In this document: positions 41,566 to 55,546 of the stretch, piece after piece
How the letters are laid out: the number at the start of each line of letters is the position of its first letter
How positions within the stretch are numbered: the stretch's first letter is position 1
Origin: Ptychodera flava
Taxonomy: Eukaryota > Hemichordata > Enteropneusta > Ptychoderidae
Direction: 5' to 3'
DNA length: 64,000 bases
NCBI RefSeq assembly: GCF_041260155.1
Contig: NC_091948.1
Span: 3,910,501 to 3,974,500, forward strand
Notes under the pieces: generated by a model
What the model was told of the DNA's origin: nothing
Database searches by the model: none
What the model saw: only the letters and a program-made list of their open reading frames with translations
Translations under genes and position numbers: made by a program

Positions 41566-43201
41566 TCCCTATTTTCAAAGGTTTTTGTATTCCATGAAGG
41601 GATTTTGTGTAAAAATATCTATGGTATTATTATATCATATAATTTTATTATTATGTAAATGACGTCCAGATGCAAAGGCTATCAGCGCTTGTTCAAAACA
41701 AGCTAAGATAAAGAAATTTATGAAAAGTATCCACAGAAATACAGATCTGAAAATACTTTGAAAATTAATGACAAAAACAACATCCTTCTCACTGCCTTGG
41801 TGATGCTCTGTGTTTATTGTATACAATCTCTATACTCAGAAAGTGTTTCTCAGGCTTGACAGACAACACCATATGTTTGTGTGTCATTTAGTACAAGTTG
41901 CACTCAATCATCCAGATCCTGCCAATTGGACCCTCTTAAGTCTCCCTACAGTATTACAAGGTTATTACAAAAATACCATAAAGGATGCAGGAGGACATTG
42001 GCGCAGCCTATCGCCTGACACAAAACATTATTATACATTTTACATTCATGACTGGGGCGTCAAATTGGCAGAGTGTTGACTGATTTTCATGCAAAGTCAG
42101 CAATTTTTCTTCTGATTTATAGTGTAAGTATGCTACGCTCTCTTGTACACATTTCTGGGTAACCTGTGAACTATGTGCACAGAGCATGAGACATATTCTT
42201 GCAATTGTCCAATTGGTCCCTTGAAACCGTTCAACATTCAACGTAGTCTGGCAGAGACCCTGCGATTCGCGTTCTCCCCTGTTGGAACACGCGCGCCCTT
42301 CAGAGACGCGACGCGAATCCCAGGGTCTGGACGTTCTTGCAAGGGACAGGTCGGATTTAATCAAAACAAAAATGACAGCAACATAGCCAATAAAATGAAA
42401 AATGAAAATAAAAACATACCACGTATGTAGGTTCTACCGGCTACTAGTATATACTCTCTCTGCCCAGTTAGATAGGTGTTTCTTTGAGGTCACTACCCTT
42501 ATGAATATTCATATACTTGTAAGACCGACAGTCGCTGTGTCTGGCAGCGCGTGCTCACAGCTGCACAGCGTAGCCTTCGAATGCAGGCCCATCGTGGGCG
42601 CGCACAAAACAAGGCACAGCGACTGTGGAGAGTCTACATTCAACGCACAAAGACAGCCCCAGAATGCATTGCACAGGGGATTCCGTATGAATTTTTAGTG
42701 CTCGCAAAATTCTGTTGTCTTCAATGCAAGATGTATAATGATAGTTTGTATGTTGAGGGAGGCCAAAACTAAATAGACATTACCAGCCAATGTTGAATGT
42801 TCTTTCAATCAGAAACTATTATTAAAAGACCCTTGTTGTAAATGTCTTGCTCATGAAGAAATTCATCATAACTCACTCCACTACAATCTGTTGTATACAG
42901 GGTACCCACCATTGGCACAATTCATCATATATTCTACGAAATATCTCTGATTTATTCAACACTCTTGTACTTTCTAATTAGTTCTCTACAGAATATGTGC
43001 TATTGTGAAAATACCCTTAAGCATAGGTAAGAACAGTTGCACATTGTATCATCCAACACTCAGTGGAGGATGATGAGCGGTGGTAATTTCCTTGTTTGTA
43101 GTGAATATAAATACCCCATATTTGCCTCATATATTACCAAGACATCTTCACAGTTACAGGATGATTAGTGACATTTTTGTCGCAGGCTAAGACAGGACTT
43201 G
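41566..43201. other. LRRC28 3' flank, non-coding
   Basis: Candidate AATAAA hexamers occur at 42389-42394 and 42408-42413. A 74-bp hairpin with 18-bp arms (one mismatch) lies at 42255-42328, left arm AGACCCTGCGATTCGCGT. No gene is recognised. Confidence 0.4.
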
Positions 43202-43848
43202 TACACTCAGTGTGACAGTTTTCGGACAGGGTAGTGAATTTCGTCCAAAGCTGTTTCATAAATGACGAGCAGTACAAATTCTTATTACCATACCTTTCGA
43301 AACTTTATTGTGTTTATCCTAAAATTGTTAATAGGACAGAAGTGGTATTTAGGGGGTCAAAGTTGCCAAATTTCTGACCCCATGTTGAGTGCGTAGTAAT
43401 CAGATTGCTATCACAGTAATCGGACGTCGTATTTGGAATGTGATTATAGGGGCTAAATATTGATATTTTGAAACTTCAAATCCCCGATTTTCAATTTCGA
43501 TGTGTTTAGAAACCTGTTAGTAAAAATTTCATGATAAATTAGTGACGTTCAATCCATGGACGACGCAACTACAGGTATATTTCGACGTGTATGGTGTTTA
43601 CATATCGGACATGGGCTGTCTCTGTGTGTTGCTTTTGACACCTTGTATCGTACGCCAAGTTTGTAGCCCGAAATAGCTTCTACCGAAAAAAATAACTATT
43701 CAAAACGGGACAGCAGCATCACCTGACTTAATATGCTGTCACATGACTTATAAAATGCTATCAATACAGAGTGAAGTGAGTACAACGAACAGCATGTCAT
43801 TAAATGTCCGAAAACTGATGTTGTCCGAAAACTGTCACACTGAGTGTA
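43202..43848. mobile_element. Non-autonomous Tc1/mariner-like element with perfect 27-bp inverted repeats
   Basis: 43202-43228 and 43822-43848 are exact reverse complements, beginning TACACTCAGTGTGACAG. If TA is the duplicated target, the element is 43204-43846 with ends CACTCAGTG, as in Tc1/mariner MITEs. A second partial copy of the terminal motif (TGTCCGAAAACTG) occurs just inside the right end. No transposase is encoded. Confidence 0.75.
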
Positions 43849-44071
43849 TTCTTTATAGAGTTGAATCTTTTATTCTACATTTTAACAAATACAAGGAATT
43901 ACTTCTGTTTGCAGCTATTAGTTAATGAAGGGCAGTAACTACTTCAGCATTATCTGATCCTTGATCAGTATAAATATTGTAATGAGTGAACAGTATAAAT
44001 ATTGTAATGAGGTAACATTTTGTTATCTGGGTATTCATGACAGTTGTGATTTGGTATTAACACTGTCAAGA

Positions 44072-44251
44072 ATTATTATAGAAATAATGGGCGACGCGCT
44101 GACCATTAACGTTTATTTGTGGGCAAGGGTGAGAGGAAAGCCAAAAATTAACAGGCGAGGCTTGCCGAGCCCGTTAATTTGGCTTTCCTCGAGCCCGCGC
44201 CCACAAATAAAAGTTATGGTCAGAGCGGAGTATGTTATTTCCATTATATTA
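44072..44251. repeat. Long foldback element of about 180 bp
   Basis: Strong arms at about 44096-44157 and 44167-44227 share TTTATTTGTGGGC and GGAAAGCCAAA with their complements. Weaker pairing extends outward to 44072 and 44251. Non-coding. Confidence 0.65.
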
Positions 44252-45005
44252 TCAGCGAACCCCAAGAAAACCGTCAAAATTTCCGAAATTTCAGGAGCGA
44301 ACGACAACTTGGCCCCATAAACTGAGCAATACGCGACGCACTGTCACGCGTGCTGTAAAAAATTGGCAAATCCTGAGATGTTTTCAGAAAAAAGTATCTC
44401 AACTTGACCTACAAGTGCTCTATTTTATTTTGTGATTGATTATGATTTATGTTTAAGCTGTAAAGTTACGATACTTTTAGTTGTTAATCTTATTATTCAT
44501 ATTCACGGGCATGTAAACAGACATTACTGTGTATCATGGTCAGTCACGTGGTTCAGCTCGACCAATCAAAATGCGACAGGCAGGGCATGATAATATAATA
44601 AATATAATTACATTATATACCTGTATCTGCAACCGATGTTTCATTGTACAGTAAGTTTTGGTATCAGAGGACGTGGAGTCCAATAACTTTGATGCAGAGT
44701 ACAATAACCTAGGTGCTATTGGATGCCATTTGACCTTTGACCTCATGATGCCTTTACGTCAACAAGGAGGAAAACAAGATTTTATATTTTTCTCACAAAA
44801 AATTGTACCTCTAAACATTTAGTACTTCACACAGTGAATGATGGCTGTCCAAAACAAGTGAATTTGAGTCGAATTATGCTGCTGAACTACACAACTTGCT
44901 CTGTGCTGAGTAGTTCATCCTGTGCATTTAGTGGACGCATTGAACCTGTTTCCAGTTTGCTTTAATTTTGACTTTTTCTGGTAAAATTGGACTGAAAAGG
45001 TGTAT
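44252..45005. other. Non-coding stretch
   Basis: AT-rich with no recognisable gene or repeat boundary. Confidence 0.35.
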
Positions 45006-45149
45006 AATAATAAGGTTATTATATCCTCGTACATCGTACGCTTTGGTATTGTCCTCCGCTCTACGGTACGCATCTCAGACAATAACTCTGCTGCTGCATG
45101 ATATACTCCAACATTAAGTCCGGTATTTCATGAATAACCTTATATTATT
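45006..45149. mobile_element. MITE candidate of 144 bp
   Basis: The ends AATAATAAGGTTATT and, reversed, AATAATATAAGGTTATT match apart from a 2-base indel. Non-coding interior. Confidence 0.5.
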
Positions 45150-48100
45150 TCATGTACAGATTTCTGATGTATATCAATCACAAATCAAAGTTATATTTAT
45201 AAAAGTTCAATTTACTTCATTGAAACTTCTGACGATTTTTGGTAAAAAGCGGGCATTATACCAACATATATCATCTATCAAATCCCAATCACAGTTGTAC
45301 GGGTTACATATTTCCACAATCTCTATAAAAAAGTTTTCCATGATTTAGGATCAAATCCATGAAAATCAAACAGCAGCCAAACATTTGGTATTAATTTCTC
45401 CTGATCAGTTTTCAGGGAGATGAATGTATTTTTTCTATTAATCTTTTGAATGTATACTTCATTGTCAATAAGAATCCTTTATGCTTCATTAGGGGAAGGC
45501 TGCATTAACTTGCATGGTACCTGAAACCCGAGTTCTTGCCTGACCAACTCGGGTGACAAACAGAAGACTTTTAATCCCCAAGGTCTGAATGTTCCATTGT
45601 TATGTTTATCTATTACAGCTGGTGCTATTGTAGTGCCATTGTAGGAAAGGCAGGTCTGTGAAATTGATCCTCTAGGGAAGTAGGGTATTCCTAAGTTAAT
45701 GGAGGTTTCCCGTAATGTTGTATAGCCCCTTGGAATGGCAAATTATTCATAACAGTTCTAATGTTCTATTGGTTTTTCTGGTAGAATTAAATTTTGTTGT
45801 CAAAGTTTACAGATAACATGATGTTTTAGTATTGTTAAGACATTTAATACCCGAGTATAATCAGGATATTTGAATATTAGCAAATGTATTGATTTATAAA
45901 TTACATAGTTCTTAAGTCTATTGAAAATAGCAATTGGAAATGGATAGATAATAAACTTCAGTCAAAAATAAGAGTGGTTGAACAAGACTTTCATAGGAAG
46001 TGTTATGGCTGCTACTCATGGCTACAAAGCAGAATATTAGGTTTTCAGAGTATGGTTTTAAGGAAATTTCCTTCAAAAAGAGGTTTTTATAGTTCAAGTA
46101 TTATTTCAGCAAGTTTTCAGGCGAGTTTGGCAGGCAAAATTGTCAAAATCAATTTTTCTTACATGGGGGCACAACAATTTTCAGTGTTCATAAGGTAATT
46201 GTTGCATTATGTTCAGTATTGAGGAACTATTGCCATGTGAACTTCAAGTGACAGTCGACATCAACATAAAAACAAGAGAATGTGGCCGTAGAGGGCGCTA
46301 TATGCGCCACGAATTCTGTTCACAGGCTTGGGAATCTTGACAATGTGTTGGCAGGAATAGTTTTATAGTATTTATTGCAAATAACAATTTTCATAGATTC
46401 TCTATAAAAAAAATCAAACATTTCATAACATATGTCAGCAAAAACTTTACATTTAAGCAAATTTTGTTAAGGTTAGGTTTCAAGTAATTTCAAGAACAAC
46501 CATGAGCGAGCACAAGTTCTTGAACACATGGTGGCTAAAATAAAAATAAAATTAACATTTTTTTCCTTTTAGAAAGAGTTTGGTCCAGTTTCATTCATTC
46601 ATACTGAACAATCTGATGATCTTACTTCACCTATGTTTTCTCTGTTCAATTCTTATCATATCAAGATTATGACACAATACACATTGTTCATAAACTGGAT
46701 TGGCACAGAGGAACATGGTGGAGGCCTCACCTTTTGGGTATTGGCAGTGAAAAGGAGGGAAGTATAGGTAACAAAAGGACTGTTCAAATTAATCTGAGTT
46801 CATATTATGAATGAAGTAATGTCTTCCTATCAAACCAGATCCAGGTGGTTGAAATTTGAATGTGCCTACATGAATGCATGCATGTGTATGTTAGCATGTA
46901 TTTTCTTGAACTGTCCACATTCCAAACTGCCAATCTGTAGAGCTTGGTTTTTTGGTATTCTCCATTTTGTGTAATCAACCACTTTTTAAAATGAACAAAT
47001 ACTAAGAGGTTATGATCATGGCGGTGAGGGCGCTCTTCATCGTGGAAGCACTTTAGGGACAAATAACATACTTCATCAAACTGGCAGTTTCGCCATACCA
47101 CAGGTAATACCCTTAGCAGGTAAGTTTGCCCAAGACTTTTGAAGTTTAACAAATATGGAGATAAAAGCACCAAGCCATTTTCTTCTTTCAAACTTGATCA
47201 GATTCTGACGAATGTTGAAGAGTATAAACTGGGATAAGACTGAGTCATCATTGTGGAATTTTATCTTGCTGCGATGACAAATGGTTTTGTTTTCTTCCCT
47301 ATGTGGGCTAGATGATTGATGACAGGGGAGAAAACCATCCCACTATGCCGTTTCATCTAAGCCAATCTGTCATTAGGCCCAAAGCTGTGATTTAAAACAT
47401 TTTTCCTCGCCCTGAGTAAAAATTTGGGGTTTTGCCAATCATAACTTCAGAATGCAAAAAAGATGGTACATTCCCATCATGTCATCCAAGTGGTGAAAGA
47501 CAATCTGAGAGAAAATGTAAAAGCTGGCTTGATATCGCGGGCTGTGGCTTCTTGGATCTAAATGATACGACTTTTGCCTGTTTTTGGGTCAACATACATC
47601 TTTCTCTATGAAAATTTGAGTTCCAATAACTGTGTCCTACACAGATAGACAGATGTAACACAGAGATTGGAATTCAAAGGATTGCAAACTTCAGAGAGGT
47701 CAAGCATTACTTTATGTACGTCATCTGCACCACAAATTACTGCATAAAATATGACTCAACGTGGAAGATCAAAAGAGTCGTGACTGCACAAACGTAGATC
47801 TACATTTTGTGAGAGAAGCCCATACCTTGCATAACATCGCGATGATGACATTATATGTCTCCTGACTTTTTGTATGTTGTAACTTATGCAACTGGCAAAG
47901 AAAGTCCGTACAGCTCACTGAAACTGCTCGTGATGTTGGCACCAACATCTCCTTTGGCAGGGGTCAAAGGTCAAGGGATGGCTGATGCCTCATTGCTAAC
48001 ACGCATGTTTTTTCACAAACTTAGATTATTTGAGTTGTTTGGAATTTTACAACTGCAAAAACAATGCCATTTTTGAGACGTACAGCCCAATAAAGGTACT

Positions 48101-48723
48101 GTGTTATCTTTGAAACAATTACTAGCCGAGAACCCATTGTCAACTTATTGTCCAACCAACCCTACAAAGGTGATGCATTCCAAAATCTAGAAATACCACC
48201 CCTCAATATTTCAAAAGTATTCACTCTTTTGACCAGAAATATCTCTTTAATTGCCCCATACCCTTTTGAGACGTTATTCTATCTTGTATCATTTAACATT
48301 TCAAACTTTCAGAAAATCATCCAGTGAGGAGAGTGAGAAGTTCAGGTAAGCAAACAGGTGTAGCTGATTTGATTTAACACACAAAGTGTTCTGTAATGTT
48401 GTAGTCATTACGTGACTCAGAAATTTAAATGTCAGTTGTTGAAAAATTTAGAGGTGAGTGCGACTAAAATAGTTGCAAATTTGAGTCCTGTACTCAGATT
48501 TCTTTGAGAATGCTACTTATTTTGCTAGGGTATGGACATCTTTTACTAAAAAATATGTGGCAGCAAAATTTCGGAAATATCACCTCTGCTTTAGCATGAG
48601 CACAAGTTTTATACGAACATCATTTTACATATCGCAAAAACAATATGATGAAGTTATTGAAAAGTGAATAAAAGTAAAGACGACAGTAAACTGTAATGTA
48701 CTGATGTGGTCCAGTGGAGATAA
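45150..48723. other. Long non-coding stretch
   Basis: No gene is recognised. Open frames such as 46805-47191 (minus, 128 codons) have no protein-like motif and no splice context that I could support. Confidence 0.35.
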
Positions 48724-48739
48724 GGTAGAATGCATCTTA

Positions 48740-49554
48740 GGGACCGTCTCAGATTGTCGCATAAGTTCAAAAAGGGAAATTCATTCATTTACTGGGGGAG
48801 GGGGTTTGACCTCCATTCAATTAGTGAACTTCACTTTTGCACTTTTGTTTTTGTGATTACAAGCTCTCTTTAAACTGTGTGTAAAAGTAAACAAAAACTG
48901 CACACTCGTACCAACAAATTTTGCAGTAACTATTACCAACTCATTTGTGTCTTGCTGACAGTGGTTAGTACCACAGGCGCTCTTTAGCTGGGTAGTCTGC
49001 TAATTATATCAATTTTTGGCACGATCTATCGATCCCTTAGTCAATATGCCCGCCACTGCAACCTAAGTGGCGGGCATATGAATGAATAATGAATTATTTA
49101 TTACCCAGAAAAGTTACATACAATATGAAAGACAGCAACAAGTTTGAATAAGTCAAAAAATGATCTGGGCAAAGGGGAAACAGGATATAGCTGGTAGCTA
49201 GTCGAGCCTGAATCCCGACATGTGAAAATTGAGGTGTAAAAAATACTTAACGGGGATGATAACGGGGGGAGACAATGGGATTGATAGATCGAGCCGAAAA
49301 TCAATCTATTTAGCAGAATACCCAGCTAAAGAGCGCCTGTGGTTAGTACTGAAATTTGATTGATTACTTTACTATGTAATGTGGTCAAGGGAAACATATT
49401 CTTCAGTATCTATAGCAAAATGCTACATTGTACTCTCAGACAGACATCAACATTTCGCACTTTTAAACTTTTGTTTAGGGGGAGGGGGAGGGGGTTTTGA
49501 TCTAAACGAAGGAATTTCGTTTCTTGAACTTATGCGACAATCTGAGACGGTCCC
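48740..49554. mobile_element. Harbinger-like non-autonomous element with TTA target duplication
   Basis: The left end GGGACCGTCTCAGATTGTCG and the reverse complement of the right end are identical for about 31 bases, with further similarity inside (G-rich GGGGGAGGGGG). TTA occurs at 48737-48739 and 49555-49557, fitting the 3-base TWA duplication of PIF/Harbinger elements. No transposase is present. It hosts a second element at 48971-49342. Confidence 0.75.
48971..49342. mobile_element. Inner MITE nested in the Harbinger-like element
   Basis: The ends CCACAGGCGCTCTTTAGCTG are exact inverted repeats, with weaker pairing for another 50 bases. TTAGTA flanks both sides (48965-48970 and 49343-49348). 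A smaller palindrome with 14-bp arms (ATATGCCCGCCACT) sits inside at 49044-49079. Confidence 0.75.
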
Positions 49555-49899
49555 TTAACAGATATTTGGACTCTCAAATTTGGACAATTCTTTTCTGATC
49601 TACCACTTGTGGAGGCTAATTATGGAGCTCTCAGAACAAGAAAATTTTCACCATTCAAGTTTTTCGAAAATTGAAAATTTTATTTTTCCCCACAGAGATG
49701 GTAGCCATTTTGAATTTCAAATATCAGTAAATGTTGGGTAATTTGTTTTTCTAGTACCAAACTTTTATGCAGTGACCCCTGATTTTTATTCTTTATTGGG
49801 TAAGAGAATAATTTCAGGTTTCATTTTGGTAAGTTTGAGCAAAAGCTTTCAGTTTTTCACTTTCAGGGTGCATACTACCTTAACAGTCAAAATGGTTTT

Positions 49900-50119
49900 G
49901 AGGGGCCGGTGGAGAGCAAAGCTTTTGCAATTGTTTGCAGGGTTGTGTCGGAAAAGTTGTTCACGACTATGGAAAGACTGCCAGTGTGGATGGTTAAGCA
50001 TGGTGGCAGTCTTTGGGTTCATGAACTCTTCACCGCATGCAACTGTTTTATAATGCAGCTGAACCATATGGAGAGAAGACCGCAGCAGCCTTCTGTGATG
50101 TGATTGTCCGTCAAATAAA
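49900..50119 (+). other. Unexplained protein-like open frame with a poly(A) signal close after the stop
   Basis: The frame reads EGPVESKAFAIVCRVVSEKL and then FTTMERLPVWMVKHGG, ending PQQPSVM at 50103. AATAAA follows at 50114-50119, 10 bases past the stop. The composition is more protein-like than the surroundings, and it could be a terminal exon of an unrecognised gene or a gene fragment. No partner exons were found and no family is recognised. Confidence 0.25.
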
Positions 50120-53100
50120 GGACTGACCTCAAATTCACCCTGTCTGCAGCAGGTTTGTAGACGTTTTCAAATGAAAGGCGATGTCCTTGGTATTACTGTA
50201 CTGGATAGCATTGGAAGTTATCATCAAACTTGGTTACATGGCCTGTTTTGTCCTTCAATATTTTTATGATTTTGAAAAAAAAAAATTTGCCCTCAATGAT
50301 CTTATTTTGCATCGTGGCACATTTTATTCAGTCATTGTGATATCGAGATGCGTGCACCTTTGAGACATAAAATGACAACTGGCAGATACCTGCATGCACA
50401 CATGTGTAATGTTGGTTTAACATTTGTGTTGTACACGATTAAACTTTGAAGTGTTTGTCCCGTTTCATGTTGTCATGATCACGCACTGAAAACTAGGCCA
50501 GCGCTGAAATGACACCAAAGCTGCCAGGGTATTGATAATCGCCCTCAATTGCTGTTAAAGAGGCTTTTATTGTTCGATGATCAAACAAACATAGAGCTTT
50601 GAAACACGCATCACTGTTGTCGTTTCAATACATGTTTGCATCCTGAAATATCAAACACTGAGACTGCCAATTAGTGTTTTTTGGTGTGAGTGAACAAATT
50701 GGGGTTGAGTATTTTTCTTTTGTTATCTACATTCTATGATTAAATGCCCGCGTGCGGCACCCTGCTCAATAAACTCTGGACCTATAGGAAATGCTTCAGC
50801 TGAGCTTGTGTTAGCTAGATATATTTAAAGAGCCAATGAGAGGGGTTGGCACACTTTCATCTGGTAATCCTAATTATTATGCAACACAATTGATGATTGG
50901 CAAATACAGTACTTGAACCATTCATCCCCCATTTCCCTGTGAGATGGAGACTTTGTCACTGAAAACAATTGAATCTTACCAACATTTGGTGATAAAAAGT
51001 AAAGAATTTATCAATATTCACTACGGCCATTTCGTTATGCCTTTTTTACTTATTTTACAACTTTTCTGGTGGAATTGGGAAAACTTCATGATCATCTCAA
51101 GTGTTCATGGGGTACCAGGAGGGCATAAGCTTATTTCAGACCGGGATATGAATAAATGACAAAGACACGCATAACATACACTTTAAGCCAAATTTTACTG
51201 TAATATTGCAGTAAAAACCATACATACAATCCAAGTTTTGCATGATGAAAATATTTCCATAAAAATATGAATATTAATGACTGTGTAAGACACTGAATCT
51301 AAATAAACAATTTTGACAAGCAATGAAAAAAAATAGATGTATATTAGACAGACGACAAAAGAGAGGCAAGTAGAGAATCTAGGATGAGTTTTTTATAGTC
51401 TTTGTATTTTTTGGCAAAGACCTGCTTTGTCCCCAGTCAATCATCAAGACATGATAGTTCTTACCGTATAACACCAACTAAAAATTATCTACCTCACATA
51501 TTAAATAAATAAATAAATTTTTAGGAATATGTCCATGGATTTCGAGGTCAGAGTTGAGTTGCCGTTGGGACAATGCTGTCACATATTGTGTTATGGATGC
51601 ATGGTGCATGAGCTTGGTTACATGCTGAAAATATGGTCATTTTTTTCCTACCTCCAAAGCTGCATGTTTGGTATCCCAGTGGTGGTTATTTTTTTGTATT
51701 CCTGGTTCTTTTGCAAACAATTTGCAAACAAACGGATAAATTTTGGTGGGCATGATGTCATTCTTAAAAAAATATTATGCGCAAAAACAAGCAAATGCCA
51801 ATTTGAAAATTTTCACACAATCATTGCTTTTTCAAAACTAATTTTATGTATGAATGTTGTCTATCACATTTAGGAAGCAAGACTGATATATTCACATTGG
51901 ACGACAGTTAGATGACCAAACTATAGCAGAATGAAAGTTGCTGGTCTTGTCTCTCGTTGTCTCAACATTGTAGCTTCACACCCACATAGCTTGCATATGC
52001 ATCCACAAAGTCCGCTAAAAATGAAGGTACTCCCTATTACAAAGTAATTCATCTACTCGAGCACATCAGCTATGCAAATGAACTACCGGTATTACATTTT
52101 CTCAGCTGATCAAAAAGAATTATACATGCATTTAGTGCAAACTTCCTTTGACCAGCTTTATGGGAGTGGTTCTGTCAGGAGGCTGTGGTGGGACACAAAC
52201 ACTGACCTAACACATTTGGAATCCATGGACAAATTCAAACAATATGTACAATGATTTTTATTATTATTTTTTTTTCATAATCTAATAGACTCATCAAAAA
52301 CAGTTGTGTTACTAGAAATTATTTATGGGTGGACAAAGGGTTTAAAAGACTTGACTCATTTTGTTGTAACCAAAGCGGTGTTGGCTTTTCATCAGCCGGT
52401 GGTCAAGAGGCAGTATAAACTTGTATTCTTTCCTATGATTTTAATGGTCTGCTCACTTTGTCAATTCAATCTTCTCTTTTGCCATTCTCATTCTATCTGT
52501 GCTTCAAAAAGAAAACAAAAATAAACGATATCCCAGCAAATTTGACATTTAAGAAGAAAAAATAAAAAAATATTTTTTTTTATTTTTTGGATTATTAATG
52601 TTTAAAATGTCAAATTTATCTGGTAACCTGAGGCAGTTTTGTCACACTACAGTCTAGCTGATTTATTCACAAAATTCTGACCACTCATTATGTTCACGCC
52701 CTTTGACCCTCACTCTCACTCTCTCAACCATTTTTTGCATATCCTCTTGTTTATCAAATTGTCACTAGAATATCTTTCCTAAACTGTCAATCGAGTATAA
52801 AAAAATAGCACATATCCCATCACGTGGTCAGAACGACCACATTTAACACGATTTGCAGTCAAACAGTTGAGTGAGAAATAGCTCAACAACTGTCACCACT
52901 TTAGCCAGTTCTCCATACCACAGTTCTGAATACTTGGCATCTCCCATCACAAACTATTACAAATCTACCTTCAGATTTTGACTGTACTGGGTAAATTTAA
53001 CTTCTACTTTTTTTAATAATTCCCGAAAATATGTATACTAAGGAAATAAACACAGTGAGGCAGATGGAGTGAGTGGTGAGCTCTGTAAATTTATCAACAC

Positions 53101-53154
53101 ATCTCTAGATCACATGATTAGTTTCTGAAATACATCCAACAAAAAATATATATC
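50120..53154. other. Non-coding stretch between LRRC28 and MEF2
   Basis: AT-rich. An imperfect hairpin at 52533-52623 pairs CCAGCAAATTTGACATTT with its complement around an A/T-rich loop. Nothing else is recognised. Confidence 0.35.
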
Positions 53155-53160
53155 TTTATT
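53155..53160 (-). terminator. Candidate poly(A) signal of MEF2
   Basis: AATAAA on the minus strand, followed downstream by a T-rich TTTTTTGTTGG. It would give a 3' UTR of about 2.4 kb (53155-55546), plausible for MEF2 genes. There is no transcript support. Confidence 0.35.
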
Positions 53161-55546
53161 GATGCCTAACATTGACAAGCTGTTCTGACAGAGCTGTCTT
53201 CAACCCCAGATCCTTCCCGTCCACAAACCACTATAACTTTAACATTACAATTTGTGAAGGAAAACTGAAAATAATAATACTCAAGAATTACCCAGATTCA
53301 ATACATTTATGAATCAATAAACTGTGCAAAACTCTATACCAACTTGTTTAAAACATTAATAATAACAATAAGTGGTAATAAATAACTTGATAATTTTTTT
53401 TCACCTGTTAGAAGAAGGAATAAGATAGCCAATCTCTATATCTGTTGAACTTAAACGCAAATGAATTTCTTTTCATAGCTCTGGTGTCTTTTTTAAAGAT
53501 TTCATTTGCTGGTCATATTAAACGCTGAATACAAGAACTACACTTTTACATCATGGCTTATTTTTTAAGTGGAACTTCTCTGCAGCACGATAGGGTACAC
53601 ATGAAAAAATAATACAAATAAAAAAACGACCAAGCACTCTGACTACAGGATCAGTCATATAAAATAATTATACAAACAGTAATTTTTTTATGAAATGATG
53701 AAATTAGCAAGTCTCCTGACAGCTGCAAAATTTCGGTAGGTGTCTCCTCTCACAGATATGGAACAGATTATTACAAGACATAATGTCTGGCCACCTAACG
53801 GTACAAAAACCGCCTCTGCAGCTGGACAAAGAAATAGACTCCGCATCCCTAGGTCTGATAAGACGTGCATATAAAACATTCTCTCTTTTTTTTGGTATTA
53901 ATAACATAGAACTAATGAGAGTGAAAAAGCTCATTGGTTTTTTTTGTCAAACACTGCATGCTTGGTAACAAATACACAATTATCTGATTGTGTAGTTTTT
54001 GTAGCTCGTACGTTGGTACGTATGTCAGCTTGCATTCTCATTTTTTTTGGTGTTTTTTTAAAGTTTTTTTCCAAAGTATACTCGATTACTACATTTCAAT
54101 TCTAAATCTTTTTTCAAAGAACAACTGAAGAGTTGGACTATCTATTGCCAGCAGAGATTGAAGCTTAAGGCCACATAACCTATCTTTCATATACCACCCA
54201 TATAAACTAGGTATAACTTTATTCCGTATCATACATTTCTATACAGTCTGATTATTATGACGAAGAACTAGACTTTAAGTCATAAACAAAAGAAAATCAT
54301 TACATTCAAACACACAGATGGCATTTTCATCGGCCATTCATCGATTTTTTTTTTTCTGGTGTCTTCTTTTTTTTTGTTTATGTGGTACATTCTACAGAAG
54401 TTGGGAAAATTCTATCGTATGTTGGTACTCAAGACAGCCTGACTACCTGTACAAATTATGAGATAATGTATAACAGTGTACACCCCAAAAAGAACTGCAA
54501 ACATGCTTTCCTGTGAAATACTTGTTCCGATATGGGTTTTACGATGAGAGCCTGGCATGGAAGCCATTTTAGAGTTTTTGATGTCATCTCAGCATTATAT
54601 TACAAGAACAGGATGACTGTCATCAACTGTGGAGGATAAAAATGAAACAGTTTTGACGTGGGGGTAAAAAGTCAAAATTCCTACCTCTACTTTCCTTAGT
54701 AATTTAAAATCCCCCAAAAGTTCACACGATAACATTGCTGCAAAACATAAGGCTCTCACTTTCAAATGTATTCCACCAGGAATATTGAATATGTTAAAAA
54801 CAAAACATTTTCTGTCTGTTGTATTGGAATCTGCATTGAAATAAGCAAGAGATTATAAGTTTTGATGTGCATGTGGACTTACTCTGTTTGATTTGGTGTA
54901 ACATTCATAGCTATGCCTTGAAAGGCAAACTGACTAAATACAAATGGGTAAAATCTTGAACTATGTGAGTGAAGAAAACTCAATTTCTAAATTCTTTCAT
55001 CATTAAAAAATTTCTCTATTGCTATGGGAGCTTTCTTATACAAGTCATGATTCAATATCGTCAGAGTTGACTTAATATTCTAATTTGAGCATTACTATCA
55101 AACTGTGAGAGGGTGGGAGTATAGGTTACTTGATGTCAGATATAAGACATGCTTTGATTTGCTTAAGAATATCCTTAAATCCTTGGATGTACATGTACCT
55201 GTAGAATGACCAATCAATATCAACTTTACAATAAAAGTTTTGAATCATGGTCAACAAGCAACCATTGTTTGCTACTATAGTACATCAAATGAAGATCTAC
55301 GAAAGTCTATACAAATCCATTCCAAGTATTTTTTTCCGTAATCTTTGAATTTCCAGTTGATTGAGGAAAACACATCAAAATTACATACGGCATACTTTGG
55401 AATATTCTATCATCCAAAAGTTGTTTCCCTAACTCTAGGATAACATCGCCATATCAAAAAATTTGACTTGCATCTGATATGAGATCTGTATGTAACATCA
55501 TCCCTGTTTTTACAATGTAACAATTTATACATGTAAATTTTGAACA

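Larger units (their letters stand above)
48724..49879 (-). mobile_element. Copy 3 of the GGTAGTATG-ended MITE family, split by a later insertion
   Basis: On the minus strand the element starts at 49879 (GGTAGTATGC) and runs to ACAGATATTTGG at about 49558. Its last 15 or so bases, ending GCATTCTACC, are found at 48739-48724 on the far side of an 815-bp insertion. The family end CATTCTACC is seen also at 62370-62378. The split proves the order of insertion. Confidence 0.7.
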
